Below the pieces are notes generated by a model that had not been told where the DNA came from, did no database searches, and worked only from the letters and a program-made list of their open reading frames with translations. From contig JADZFR010000006.1 in the NCBI GenBank assembly GCA_020849795.1, forward strand, positions 1-64,000: a stretch of 64,000 bases of DNA. Direction: 5' to 3'. The position numbers and the translations under genes were made by a program. Source of the stretch: Planctomycetota bacterium. Lineage in GTDB: Bacteria; Planctomycetota; UBA8742; UBA2392. Position 1 is the first letter of the stretch. Each line of letters begins with the position of its first letter. Positions 49,710 through 59,009 of this stretch are shown here, one piece after another.

Positions 49710-52072
49710 TTACTCGCGCGATTTCAGTACTTCGACCAGGTCAAGCGTGTCCAGCCGCCTGCGCACCAGCAGCCCGGAGATGGTCGCCGAGACGATAACG
49801 GCGCTGGCTGCCAGTGCATAGGTCGTGTCGCTGATCACCTTGGGAAAGCGCATGACTTCAGAGTTCAGTGTGGTCAGCATGACGCCCACCACGATGTCTC
49901 CCAGCAGAAAGCCCAGCGGTACCGCCGCAATCGTCAGGATTGCCAGTTCGCCCAGCAGGATGTAGCTGATTTCGCCGCGCGTCAGGCCCAACACCCGCAG
50001 GCTGGCCAGTTCACGGGCGCGCTCACTCAGGCTCACGCGCGCCGCGTTGTAAATCACGCCGAACGCGATGATCACAGCAAACCCGATATTGAAAGAAAGC
50101 GAGACCATCAGGTTTTCCTCTATGACTTTCCTGAGGTTACCGATGATGGCGGCTTTGCTTGCGACGGCTCCGACCATGGGGCGCTTGCGCAGTTCGTCAT
50201 TGATTGCGCGTTCGTCTTTGCCGTCGGTCAGCAGGTTGGCGCCGCTGATCACGTCACCCTCCTGCATCAGTTGATTCAGCGCCGTGAGGTCCATGTAGGC
50301 CGTTACGCCCATGAAGTCATCGACCAGGGCCACGACGCCGATCTGGCGGACAGGCCGCGCGCCCTCAAGCACCTCCACGGTCAGTTCGTCGCCGGCCCGG
50401 ATCTCCAGCGCGTCGCCCAGCACGCGCGACAGCAGAATTCCTTGCGGCGGCATCGGGATCGGCTCAAGCTCGGTGTTCAGCACCCGCGAAAGCCGCGCAT
50501 CGGCGGGTATGCCCTGGATGGCGACGCGCCGGTGGCGGTGCCGAAAGCGCAGCGTCGCGGGCACAGCGCGTGTCGGCTCGGCGTACACAACGCCGGGGAT
50601 CGACTCGAGTTCGTGCAGTGCTGCGCGCGAGCGCGGGTACGACAGCGTGACCGTCAGGTGCTCGCGATGCATCACGTTGCTCTGCACATCAATCACGTGC
50701 AGAAAAACATCCATGAACGCCGTGCCCATCACCAGGATGCTGACGGCCAGGGCAAGGCCGACGACGGTCAGCGCCGACTTGAACGGCTTGCGCTCAAGGT
50801 TGCGCAGGATCATGCGTGTCGGCTGTGCCAGCCAGCGCTGCAACCCGATGCGTTCGACAATCGTCGCCCGGTACGTCGGCGGTGCCTCGGGCCGCATGGC
50901 CTCCGCCGGCGGCAACGCAGCCGCGCGCCGCACCGCACCGAACGTGCCGGCATACCCGGCGATTGCGGTAATTGCCACGGCGGACACGGGAACCCAGGGC
51001 GGCATGCGGAAGACCAGCGTGGGAAAGTGGTAGTAGTCGCCGTAGATGCCGACCAGCAGCCCGCCCAGCCACCAGCCCAGCAGCGTGCCGACGATGCCGC
51101 CCAGCAGGATGATCACGCCGACAAGCTGGGCAAAGTGCAGGCCCACCTGCAGGTTGGAATAACCAAACGCCTTGAGCGCCGCCACCTGGTCGCGCTGTGT
51201 GGCAATCACGCGGGACAGCACCACGTGCAGCAGAAAGGCGGCAACACCGATAAAGATCAGCGGGATGAACACGCCGAAGGTCTCCAGCTGCGCGAACTCG
51301 TTGTTCAAGAACCAGTCCGACACCTGGTCTTTGCGCGCATAGGCGCCTAACCCGCCATAGGGCCGCAGAATGTCGTCCAGCCGCGCGATTACCTCGCGTT
51401 CGCTTGCGCCGGGCAGCAGTGTCAGCGTTACGTCGTTGTACGCGCCCACCATGTCGTATGCGGCTGCGAGCTCGGTCTGGTTCATCCACATCACGGCGTA
51501 GCGGCGGTCATCGGGCATCAACTCGCCCGCCGGGATCGAGTACACAAACTCGGGCGACAGCGCAAAGCCGACCATGCGCAATGACTTGCGGCGGCCGTTG
51601 ATCACGGCGTCGACGGTATCGCCAAGCTGATAGCCGTTGGCCTTGGCGAACATTTCGATGACGACGACTTCGCCGCTTGCGCCGGGTTCGGGCAGGCGGC
51701 CTTTGCGCAAGTCCAGGTCGTTCAGCGCGGGGCGCTGCCCGTCGGGGATTGAGACCAGGCGCCCCGTCGCGGGCTCGCGCAGTTGGGGCATGTCCAGCAT
51801 GACCTCAAGGGTTACGCGCGCTTCAACGACATCGACGCCCGGGATACTGCGAATGTCCTGCACCGTGTGCGCGGGCGCCCGCACGCAGTTGGCAAAGACC
51901 TGCGCGAAGCGCTGCCCGGTGTAAAAGCTCGCGCGAGCGTGGCGCAGCGTCTCAAGCGCGGCGAGTTGCGTCACGCACAATGCCACGCCGCTGGCGATGA
52001 TCATGACGATCGCCAGCGCCTGGCCCTTCGTGTGCCAGAGATCGCGCAGCAGCTTGAGGTTGATTGCGCGCA

Positions 52073-52073
<1 letters not shown>
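49710..52073 (-). CDS. ABC transporter permease (FtsX/MacB-like, two FtsX units)
   Basis: A 787-residue permease. The N-terminal helix (MRAINLKLLRDLWHTKGQALAIVMIIASG) is followed by a large periplasmic domain (about 40-260), three helices with an FtsX signature, a second helix near 430-460, another periplasmic domain and three C-terminal helices with NAARVSLSERARELASLRVLGL. This two-unit form differs from MacB, which has only one, and resembles LolCE-like/YknZ-type fusions. The ATG overlaps the ATPase stop (ATGA). Confidence 0.88.
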
Positions 52074-52816
<743 letters not shown>

Positions 52817-52826
52817 TGGGCTGGTT

Positions 52827-52859
52827 TTAGCCGCAGATGAACACAGATAAACACAGATT
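52827..52859. repeat. Dispersed GATGAACACAGAT-type intergenic repeat
   Basis: A short AT-rich run, TTAGCCGCAGATGAACACAG followed by ATAAACACAGATT, unlike the GC-rich surroundings. I recognise this as a sequence seen repeatedly between genes in other bacterial genomes. Its reverse complement (GTTCATCTGCGG) weakly resembles the GTTCACCCGTGG of the repeat at 8.3 and 61.9 kb. Confidence 0.5.
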
Positions 52860-52928
52860 CCGGGACCAGCGATGCCGAGTCGTGTGCCTGCTGCTTGCGC
52901 CGGTTGGTTGTTTCAATCTGCAAGCGCG

Positions 52929-53777
52929 CTAGGTGCCTTTGACGCGGCGGCGGATGGCCTCTTCGTCGATGTCTTGCTCGCCCCACAGTGTGCGGCCGTC
53001 CATGCCGCCCGCCACTGTCATGACCTCGCCGCTCGTGTGGCGCGAGATTGCGGGGCTGCTGAGCACCAGCACCGTGCGGGCAATGTCGTCTGCGCGGGCA
53101 AGCTGTCGCATCGGCATCGTGCGCACGATGCGCTGGATCACGCCCTCCTGCTCCAGCGCCGGTCGCGCCATTTCCGTGACCGTCCAGCCGGGCTCGACCA
53201 TGTTTACGCGGCCGAACGGGTCAATGCGAGCAATGTCAGTTTTGAGTGTGCGCACCAGCCCGTACAAACCGGCCTTGGAGGTTGCGTAGTCGGCGTGGCC
53301 GGGCTCGCCGAATTTGCCGGCTGTGCTGCCGATGAAGGTCAGCGCGGCACCGTGGCCGTCTGCGCGCGGGCCCGTCGCCGCGAGCGCTTCCATGAAGGCT
53401 TTGGCAGTCCAGACGCTGCCGAGCAGGTTGACGCGCAGCGTGTCTTCGAAACGCTGGGGTGGCATCTCGTCGAGGCGCTCATTGGGTGGCGGCCATTTGC
53501 CCGCGTTAGCGACGCAGATGTCCACGCGCCCGAAGCGTTGCCGACCGGCATTCACGGCTGCGCGCACCTGCGCCAGGTCGGTGATGTCGGCCGAGCATGC
53601 GAGGGCGCGGTCGGCGAATGCCTGCTCTCTTACCCAAGCCTGCAAGCTGCCGAACTGGCTGTGGCCGGTGAGCACAAGGTTGCAGCCCTCAGCGCCGAAA
53701 GCGCGGGCCAGCGCGCGGCCGATACCGCCGGATGCGCCGGTGATGAGCACAGTTTTGTCGGTCAGCAGCAGGTCCAT
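52929..53777 (-). CDS. Short-chain dehydrogenase/reductase
   Basis: A 282-residue protein. TVLITGASGGIGRALARAFG (9-28) binds NAD(P), followed by VANAGKWPP, the catalytic Ser in FIGSTAGKFG, and Y-A-T-S-K (DYATSKAGLYGLVRTLKTD). The VEPGWTVTEM segment and the C-terminal GGMDGRTLW are typical. Substrate is unknown. The ATG overlaps the stop of the sugar dehydrogenase gene (ATGA), so both come from one transcript and may act in a shared sugar or polyol oxidation. Confidence 0.9.
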   Translation of the reverse strand: MDLLLTDKTVLITGASGGIGRALARAFGAEGCNLVLTGHSQFGSLQAWVREQAFADRALACSADITDLAQVRAAVNAGRQRFGRVDICVANAGKWPPPNERLDEMPPQRFEDTLRVNLLGSVWTAKAFMEALAATGPRADGHGAALTFIGSTAGKFGEPGHADYATSKAGLYGLVRTLKTDIARIDPFGRVNMVEPGWTVTEMARPALEQEGVIQRIVRTMPMRQLARADDIARTVLVLSSPAISRHTSGEVMTVAGGMDGRTLWGEQDIDEEAIRRRVKGT

Positions 53778-55030
53778 CAATCGGCCTTTGGTTCTACCCG
53801 GTAAATGTAGCCGCCGCGGTGGTCGCACACGTACATTTCGCCGTCGGCGTCCAGGCCAAAACTCGATGGTGTGAACCCGACCTTGTGGTACAGCAGCTGG
53901 TTGCTCAGCAGCTTCTTTTCCGCGGCGTCGTAGCGCAGGCCCCAAACGCGCCCGCTGCCGTAATCGGCGTAGACGTACACGCCCTGCAGGCTCTTGTGTG
54001 TTTTGCCGCGGTAGACAAAGCCGCCGGTAACGCTGATGCCGAGTTTGCGTTCGTAGTCGATGACCGGGTCGATCATGGTGTCCGTTTTGTCGCCGCGAAA
54101 TTTGTGAAAGCCCTCGCGCACGTTCCAGCCGTAGTTGCCGCCTTTGACGATGATGTCAATTTCTTCATAGCTGACCTGGCCGACGTCGCCGCCCCACAGC
54201 AGGCCGGTTTCAGGGTCAAAGCTCATGCGCCACACGTTGCGCAGGCCATAGGCCCAGATTTCAGGCAGCGCGTCGTCACGGCCCACGAAGGGGTTGTCTT
54301 TGGGTATGCCGTACTGCTTGCCTTCGTCGGGTTTGTCCACGTCGATGCGCAGTACGGTGCCCAGCCAGGTTTTCAGGTTCTGGCCGTGGCCGTGGGGGTC
54401 GTTGGCGCTGCCGCCATCGCCGTAGCTGGCATACAGAAAGCCGTCGGCTCCAAAGACCAGCTCGCAGCCGTTGTGGTTGCCGTAGGGCTGCTCGATTTCA
54501 AACAGGATCGTTTCACTTGACACGTCAATATTGCGCGTCTTTGCATCCACCTTGAAGCGTGAAGTCACGCCGCGCCGCGGCTTGTCGCCGGCCTGGTGCT
54601 GGGAGTAGTGGATGTAGACGAAGTTGTTTTCCTTGAACTTGGGGTGAAAGGCCATCGCGAGCAGGCCTTCTTCGTTGTTGCGGCGGCGCGGGATGCGGGA
54701 TGCGATATCCAGGAATGTCTCGCGTTCCTTGACAGCCGGGTCGTTCTTGAACCGAAAGATGCGGCCGTTCTGCTCGATCACGTAGATCTCGCCGGTGCCG
54801 TCGGGCGCCACTCCAAACCACAGCGGCATTTCGAACTTGAGGTTGGGAAATGCGCTGACAAGCTCAAGCGCAGGCGCGGGGCCGGGCTCGGCACTGTCGG
54901 CGCCGGTGACCCAGTCACGCCACGCGCCGTAGTTGCGATCATAAAGCCACGCGCCGCCGGCGGCCAGGATTGCCACGACCAGCACGAACGGAAGGATCAC
55001 TCGCATGCGCAACTTTCCCTTGCCAGGCAT
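53777..55030 (-). CDS. PQQ-dependent sugar dehydrogenase-like protein (membrane-anchored)
   Basis: A 417-residue beta-propeller of the glucose/sorbosone dehydrogenase family. A hydrophobic anchor at about 10-28 tethers it outside. RRRNNEEGLLAMAFHPKF, NHNGCELVFGADGFLYASYGDGG and EIWAYGLRNVWRMSFDPETG are the propeller blocks that hold PQQ and the active-site His. TATGCT ends 6 bases before this ATG, which favours 55030 over the ATG at 55006. It would oxidise sugars in the periplasm if PQQ is available; no pqq genes are in the window. Confidence 0.87.
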   Translation of the reverse strand: MPGKGKLRMRVILPFVLVVAILAAGGAWLYDRNYGAWRDWVTGADSAEPGPAPALELVSAFPNLKFEMPLWFGVAPDGTGEIYVIEQNGRIFRFKNDPAVKERETFLDIASRIPRRRNNEEGLLAMAFHPKFKENNFVYIHYSQHQAGDKPRRGVTSRFKVDAKTRNIDVSSETILFEIEQPYGNHNGCELVFGADGFLYASYGDGGSANDPHGHGQNLKTWLGTVLRIDVDKPDEGKQYGIPKDNPFVGRDDALPEIWAYGLRNVWRMSFDPETGLLWGGDVGQVSYEEIDIIVKGGNYGWNVREGFHKFRGDKTDTMIDPVIDYERKLGISVTGGFVYRGKTHKSLQGVYVYADYGSGRVWGLRYDAAEKKLLSNQLLYHKVGFTPSSFGLDADGEMYVCDHRGGYIYRVEPKAD

Positions 55031-55103
55031 TCGCGCAGCATAGCAGGCACTGGCGCGGAATCACGCGGGGTCGGCATTCAGCCATCGCATCGTGGTGGGG
55101 TAT

Positions 55104-55139
55104 GGCTGTGCGTTCGGGACTTCCACCAGACGCACAGCC
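55104..55139. promoter_or_regulatory. Inverted repeat between divergent genes
   Basis: GGCTGTGCGT (55104-55113) and ACGCACAGCC (55130-55139) are perfect 10-bp arms with a 16-base loop, lying 40 bases before the egtB -10 box. It may be an operator or a hairpin; there is no direct evidence for either. Confidence 0.4.
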
Positions 55140-55180
55140 TAAACGATGAGGTTGGGGGGTCAACAAATTGCGCAGGTCGT

Positions 55181-55186
55181 TATACT
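55181..55186 (+). promoter_or_regulatory. -10 box of a leaderless egtB transcript
   Basis: TATACT ends 8 bases before the egtB ATG at 55195, with no room for a Shine-Dalgarno. A -35 match is weak. Confidence 0.55.
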
Positions 55187-55194
55187 CGCGCGCC

Positions 55195-56415
55195 ATGCAC
55201 GACCGGCAAATGCTATTGCGGTCATTCGCGACCGCGCGCAGCACCAGCGAGCGGCTGTGCAAGCCGCTGTGCACAGAGGACTATGTGCCGCAGCCGCACA
55301 CCGACGTCAGCCCGCCCCGCTGGCACCTGGCGCACACCACGTGGTTTTTTGAGGAGTTTGTGCTGAAGGCATTTGCTCCCGGCTATCAGCCGTTTCACCC
55401 GCAATACGCCTTTCTCTTTAACAGCTACTACAACCTTGTCGGCGAGCGCACACTGCGTCACGAGCGCGGAGGCATGACGCGGCCGACCGTCGCGCAGGTT
55501 TACGAATACCGGCACTCGATCGATGCGCGCGTAACGGCGTTGCTTGAATCGTGCAGCGACGCGACCCAGCACGAACTGGCGCCGATTCTTGAAGTCGGCT
55601 TGAACCACGAGCAGCAGCACCAGGAGCTGTTACTGGCCGACATCAAGTCAATCCTGCACCAGGCGCCGCTGTTTCCGGCGTATGCAGAGGGCGAAGCACC
55701 GGCGGCCGACGCGCCGCCCGATACATGGGCGAAGTTCGGCGGCGGTGTCACACGCATCGGGCATGAGCAGGGCGGCTTTGCCTTCGACAACGAGTCACCG
55801 GCCCATGACGTTCTGTTGCAGCCGTTCAAGCTGGCGCACGGGCTGGTCAGTAACGCGCAATACCTTGAGTTCATGCTGCAAGGCGGCTATCGCCGGCCGG
55901 AGTTGTGGCTGTCCGACGGCTGGGACGTGGCGCAGGCGCAACGCTGGGATTCGCCGCTGTACTGGCACATGCAGAACGGGCAACGCACGCAGTTCACGCT
56001 GTATGGGCTGCGCGCGATGGATCCCCACGCGCCAGTCACCCATGTCAGCTACTATGAAGCCGACGCGTATGCGCGCTGGGCAGGCAAGCGGCTGCCAACC
56101 GAGTTTGAGTGGGAGCACGCGGCGCGGCAGCAGGGCGGCGATGCGGCAGGGTTGCCGGCATTGCACCCGCACGCGCACGGCATGCACGGCAGCGTGTGGC
56201 AATGGACCTCAAGCAGCTATGCGCCCTATCCCGGGTTTCGGGTGTGCCAGGGCCCGCTTGGCGAATACAACGGCAAGTTCATGGTCAACCAGCAGGTGCT
56301 GCGCGGCGGCAGTGTTGCCAGCGCGCCAGACCACCTGCGCGTGACATACCGGAACTTCTGGCACGCGGACAAGCGCTGGCAGTTCTCGGGCATTCGTCTG
56401 GCGGAGGACGCGTGA
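55195..56415 (+). CDS. egtB: Ergothioneine biosynthesis protein EgtB
   Basis: A 406-residue protein. The N-terminal DinB-like domain has RWHLAHTTWFFEEFVL and LNHEQQHQELLLADIK, giving the three-histidine iron site. The C-terminal formylglycine-generating-enzyme-like domain (about 180-405) shows GGVTRIGHEQGGFAFDNE and GNEFEWEHAARQQ-type blocks, ending FSGIRLAED. EgtB is a non-heme iron sulfoxide synthase joining trimethylhistidine to a thiol (cysteine or gamma-glutamylcysteine). The stop overlaps the egtD start (GTGA). Confidence 0.93.
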   Translation: MHDRQMLLRSFATARSTSERLCKPLCTEDYVPQPHTDVSPPRWHLAHTTWFFEEFVLKAFAPGYQPFHPQYAFLFNSYYNLVGERTLRHERGGMTRPTVAQVYEYRHSIDARVTALLESCSDATQHELAPILEVGLNHEQQHQELLLADIKSILHQAPLFPAYAEGEAPAADAPPDTWAKFGGGVTRIGHEQGGFAFDNESPAHDVLLQPFKLAHGLVSNAQYLEFMLQGGYRRPELWLSDGWDVAQAQRWDSPLYWHMQNGQRTQFTLYGLRAMDPHAPVTHVSYYEADAYARWAGKRLPTEFEWEHAARQQGGDAAGLPALHPHAHGMHGSVWQWTSSSYAPYPGFRVCQGPLGEYNGKFMVNQQVLRGGSVASAPDHLRVTYRNFWHADKRWQFSGIRLAEDA

Positions 56416-57425
56416 ACGACCCCGGCTATCGCGTGCTTGAGCCGGCCGAACTCGCGGCGGCGGGCGCGTTGCGCCAGTTTTCGCTGGATGTGCTGCACGG
56501 CTTGTCTGAAAAACCCAAGCGCCTGCCGTCGCGCTGGATTTATGACGGCGTGGGCAGTGATCTGTTCAGCGCGATCTGCGAGCTAGACGAGTATTACCCC
56601 ACGCGCTGCGAAGCCGAGATACTGGCCCGCCACGCGCCCGAGATCCTGGCGCACACCGGCGCCGGCCCGATCGACATCGTGGACCTGGGTGCCGGCGACG
56701 GCCGCAAGAGCAGCATCGTGCTGTCGGCAACGCTGGACCAGAAGCGCGACGTGCGCTATGTGCCGATCGATATCAGCGAGGCCGCGATGCAGGGGCTGGT
56801 GAACGACATGCGCGCGCGCCACGCCGGTCTGGCAGTCGGCGGAATTGTCGGCGAGTACTTCGACGCGCTTACGTGGCTGAGCAAAGACAACACGCGCCGC
56901 AACCTGGTGATGTTCCTGGGCAGCAACATCGGCAACTTCAGCAAGGTGCAGACGCGCGTGTTCCTGCGCCAACTGTGGGAAGCGCTGAATCCAGGCGACC
57001 TGGTGCTGATCGGCTGGGACCTGAAGAAAGACATCGACCTGTTGCTGGATGCCTACAACGACGCCAAGGGCGTCACGGCGCAGTTCAACCTGAACCTGCT
57101 GGCGCGGATCAACCGTGACCTCGGCGGCGAGTTTGACCTCAAGAACTTCCGGCACTACGCGACCTACGACGTCTACTCAGGCGCCGTGGAAAGCTACATC
57201 GTCAGCATGGTTCGCCAAAGCGTGGCGGTGCGCGGCCTGCGCATCAGCTTTGACTTCGATGAGTGGGAACCGATCCACACCGAGTACTCGTACAAGTACC
57301 TGCAAAGCGACATCCGTACGATGGCCGCCGACACAGGCTTTGAGATCGTCAGCGGGTACGAGGACAGCCGGCACTGGTTCACCGACACGTTGTGGCGCGT
57401 GGCCAAAGAACAGCCCCGCGCCTGA
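56412..57425 (+). CDS. egtD: L-histidine N-alpha-methyltransferase EgtD
   Basis: A 337-residue protein from a GTG at 56412 that overlaps the egtB stop and has GGAGG upstream. PKRLPSRWIYDGVGSDLFSAICEL and YYPTRCEAEIL are the EgtD start, IDIVDLGAGDGRKSSIVL is SAM motif I, and MFLGSNIGNF and YSYKYLQSDI complete it. It makes hercynine (trimethylhistidine), the EgtB substrate. With egtB it forms the minimal ergothioneine pathway. No egtA, egtC or egtE is adjacent. Confidence 0.94.
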   Translation: MNDPGYRVLEPAELAAAGALRQFSLDVLHGLSEKPKRLPSRWIYDGVGSDLFSAICELDEYYPTRCEAEILARHAPEILAHTGAGPIDIVDLGAGDGRKSSIVLSATLDQKRDVRYVPIDISEAAMQGLVNDMRARHAGLAVGGIVGEYFDALTWLSKDNTRRNLVMFLGSNIGNFSKVQTRVFLRQLWEALNPGDLVLIGWDLKKDIDLLLDAYNDAKGVTAQFNLNLLARINRDLGGEFDLKNFRHYATYDVYSGAVESYIVSMVRQSVAVRGLRISFDFDEWEPIHTEYSYKYLQSDIRTMAADTGFEIVSGYEDSRHWFTDTLWRVAKEQPRA

Positions 57426-57442
57426 ACGCGGGGCCCGAAACA

Positions 57443-57529
57443 TGGTGCTGGGGGGGGGACTTGAACCCCCACGCCCTTGCGGGCACCGGCACCTGAAGCC
57501 GGCGCGTCTGCCAATTCCGCCACCCCAGC
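57443..57529 (-). tRNA. tRNA-Leu (anticodon CAG)
   Basis: Reading the minus strand: acceptor GCTGGGG with CCCCAGC, D-arm TGGCGGAATTGGCAGACGC, anticodon stem CCGGC/GCCGG around TTCAGGT with CAG (57493-57495), a long class II variable arm (TGCCCGCAAGGGCGT), T-arm GGGGG-TTCAAGT-CCCCC, and encoded CCA (57443-57445). Confidence 0.96.
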
Positions 57530-57645
57530 GACGCTATCAAACGCACGCCCGTTTCAGGGCGGGCGGGGAAGTTACACCAAGCAACAACCAAATCAACAGG
57601 GTGAAAACAGATGCGGCCAGGTCGTATCCGCCCGAGGACGAGAGA

Positions 57646-57894
57646 TCAGCTGGACACCTTCTCCGCTTCCTCAGACTTCTCAACCTTGACTTCGCGGGAC
57701 CGGTCTTCGAGCTTGCGGGGCTCTTCGGTGGGGTCCAGGTCAGATTTCACGTCCTTGACGCCCTTCTTGAACTCAATCACGCTCTTGCCCAGACTGCGGG
57801 CGATTGAGGGAAGGCGGCTGCCGAACAACAGCAGACCCACGGCAACGATGCCGACAATCTCCCACGTTCCCAGGTTGAACATTCCTATTGTCAT
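57646..57894 (-). CDS. tatA: Twin-arginine translocase subunit TatA/E
   Basis: An 82-residue protein from the ATG at 57894, which has GGAG seven bases before it. LGTWEIVGIVAVGLLLFGSRLP (about 7-28) is the single helix plus the F-G-x-x-x-L-P hinge of TatA. SIARSLGKSVIEFKKGVKDV is the amphipathic helix, and a charged tail follows. It forms the pore of the Tat system, exporting folded cofactor proteins. No tatB or tatC is adjacent. From 57530 to 57645 I see no gene. Confidence 0.93.
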   Translation of the reverse strand: MTIGMFNLGTWEIVGIVAVGLLLFGSRLPSIARSLGKSVIEFKKGVKDVKSDLDPTEEPRKLEDRSREVKVEKSEEAEKVSS

Positions 57895-57941
57895 AGACAT
57901 GCTCCGGCTGCGTAACATTCAACGCTCCGGAGAGCAAAAGG

Positions 57942-57971
57942 TTACGCAAGAACTGAACTTCAGACTACAAT
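57942..57971 (+). promoter_or_regulatory. Candidate promoter of the zinc-ribbon gene at 58014
   Basis: TTACGC (57942-57947) and TACAAT (57966-57971) are 18 bases apart, 42 bases before the ATG. Confidence 0.4.
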
Positions 57972-58013
57972 AGGTCGTTCTCTTGACAAGCAACCGAGCC
58001 CGGAAACGCCCAG

Positions 58014-58928
58014 ATGCAGCCAGCCCAAGCCCAATACACGTGTCAGGCCTGCGGACATGTATTTGCCGGTTCGCCTGAGATTGTTTCAAAACAGCCCACA
58101 TGCCCCAAGTGCCGCACCTTCGGCAAGCTTGCCGGACCCGGCATCGGGGCCCGCAAGCAGGTCGTGAAAGTTACGCATCCGGGCGCCTCGGGCGGCACAC
58201 CATACCGCGCCGCGGGCGGGCCGGTCGCCCCCAACTATGGCGCCCAGGACGACGGGCCTGTTGAGGTCAGCGCCGACGTGGCCTACGGCAAGCGCAGCAA
58301 CCCCAAGGCCGTGATGAACACGGTGCTGCTGGTCGTGATCGGCATCGGGATTGTGATCACGCTGTATTTCATTGTGACCACGCTCAAAGAAGACCGCTCC
58401 GCCATCAAGAAGCAGGAAATCGAAGAAGTCCTCGACAAGAAAGACTTTGAACGCGCCGTAGACGAAGCCGTCAAGAAATCGCGAGAAGCCCTGACCCGCG
58501 TCGAAGGCGCCGAAGTCAAGGAAACCACGAACTTTGACCAGGCCATGATCGCCATCGCACAGGCCGGCGGCGATACCCCGCAATGGAAATCGGGTCTGCA
58601 GCCGGGTTCGCCGTTCAAGGCCCACGGCTTCATCATCACGGCCAAGGACAAGAAGACCGGCAAGATGGTGACCGGCTTCGTGATGCTGCTGTATTACCTC
58701 AAGGGTGAAGACGCCAAGGCCGCGCACACCGAGCTGGGCCGCCATCTGGACGGTTTAAAGCGCAACTTCAGCCTGAAGCTGAATTCAGACCTGTGGTTCG
58801 TGACTTACTCGGGGGCGAGCCACGGCGGCGAGGTATACGACGCAGTGATCACGGCCATGAACATCGGCCACCCGGCAACGTTCAAGCAGTTCACCCGGCG
58901 CACAGGATCAACTGCTTACGGCGACTAG
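58014..58928 (+). CDS. Zinc-ribbon, single-helix membrane protein of unknown function
   Basis: A 304-residue protein. Cys10, Cys13, Cys30 and Cys33 form a zinc ribbon, with a Gly-rich linker, a transmembrane helix at about 100-123, then a coiled charged segment (IKKQEIEEVLDKKDFERAVDEAVKKS) and a globular C-terminal domain. It is the shortest of three proteins in the window with this plan. No family is recognised. The ribbon is expected on the cytoplasmic side. Confidence 0.75.
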   Translation: MQPAQAQYTCQACGHVFAGSPEIVSKQPTCPKCRTFGKLAGPGIGARKQVVKVTHPGASGGTPYRAAGGPVAPNYGAQDDGPVEVSADVAYGKRSNPKAVMNTVLLVVIGIGIVITLYFIVTTLKEDRSAIKKQEIEEVLDKKDFERAVDEAVKKSREALTRVEGAEVKETTNFDQAMIAIAQAGGDTPQWKSGLQPGSPFKAHGFIITAKDKKTGKMVTGFVMLLYYLKGEDAKAAHTELGRHLDGLKRNFSLKLNSDLWFVTYSGASHGGEVYDAVITAMNIGHPATFKQFTRRTGSTAYGD

Positions 58929-59009
58929 CCCCGTTGTGGCCGGATGCCCTGTTTCTACGCTGGTAGCCCCCCGTTTACCCGTATCAGTCTGCGGGCCCAG
59001 GAGTTGCAC

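Noticed and set aside
48279..51350. Very long open frame on the plus strand, over 1000 codons
   Set aside because: It is antisense to the adaptor and permease genes; its product is His/Gln/Arg-rich without any domain, as expected for a shadow frame in high-GC DNA.
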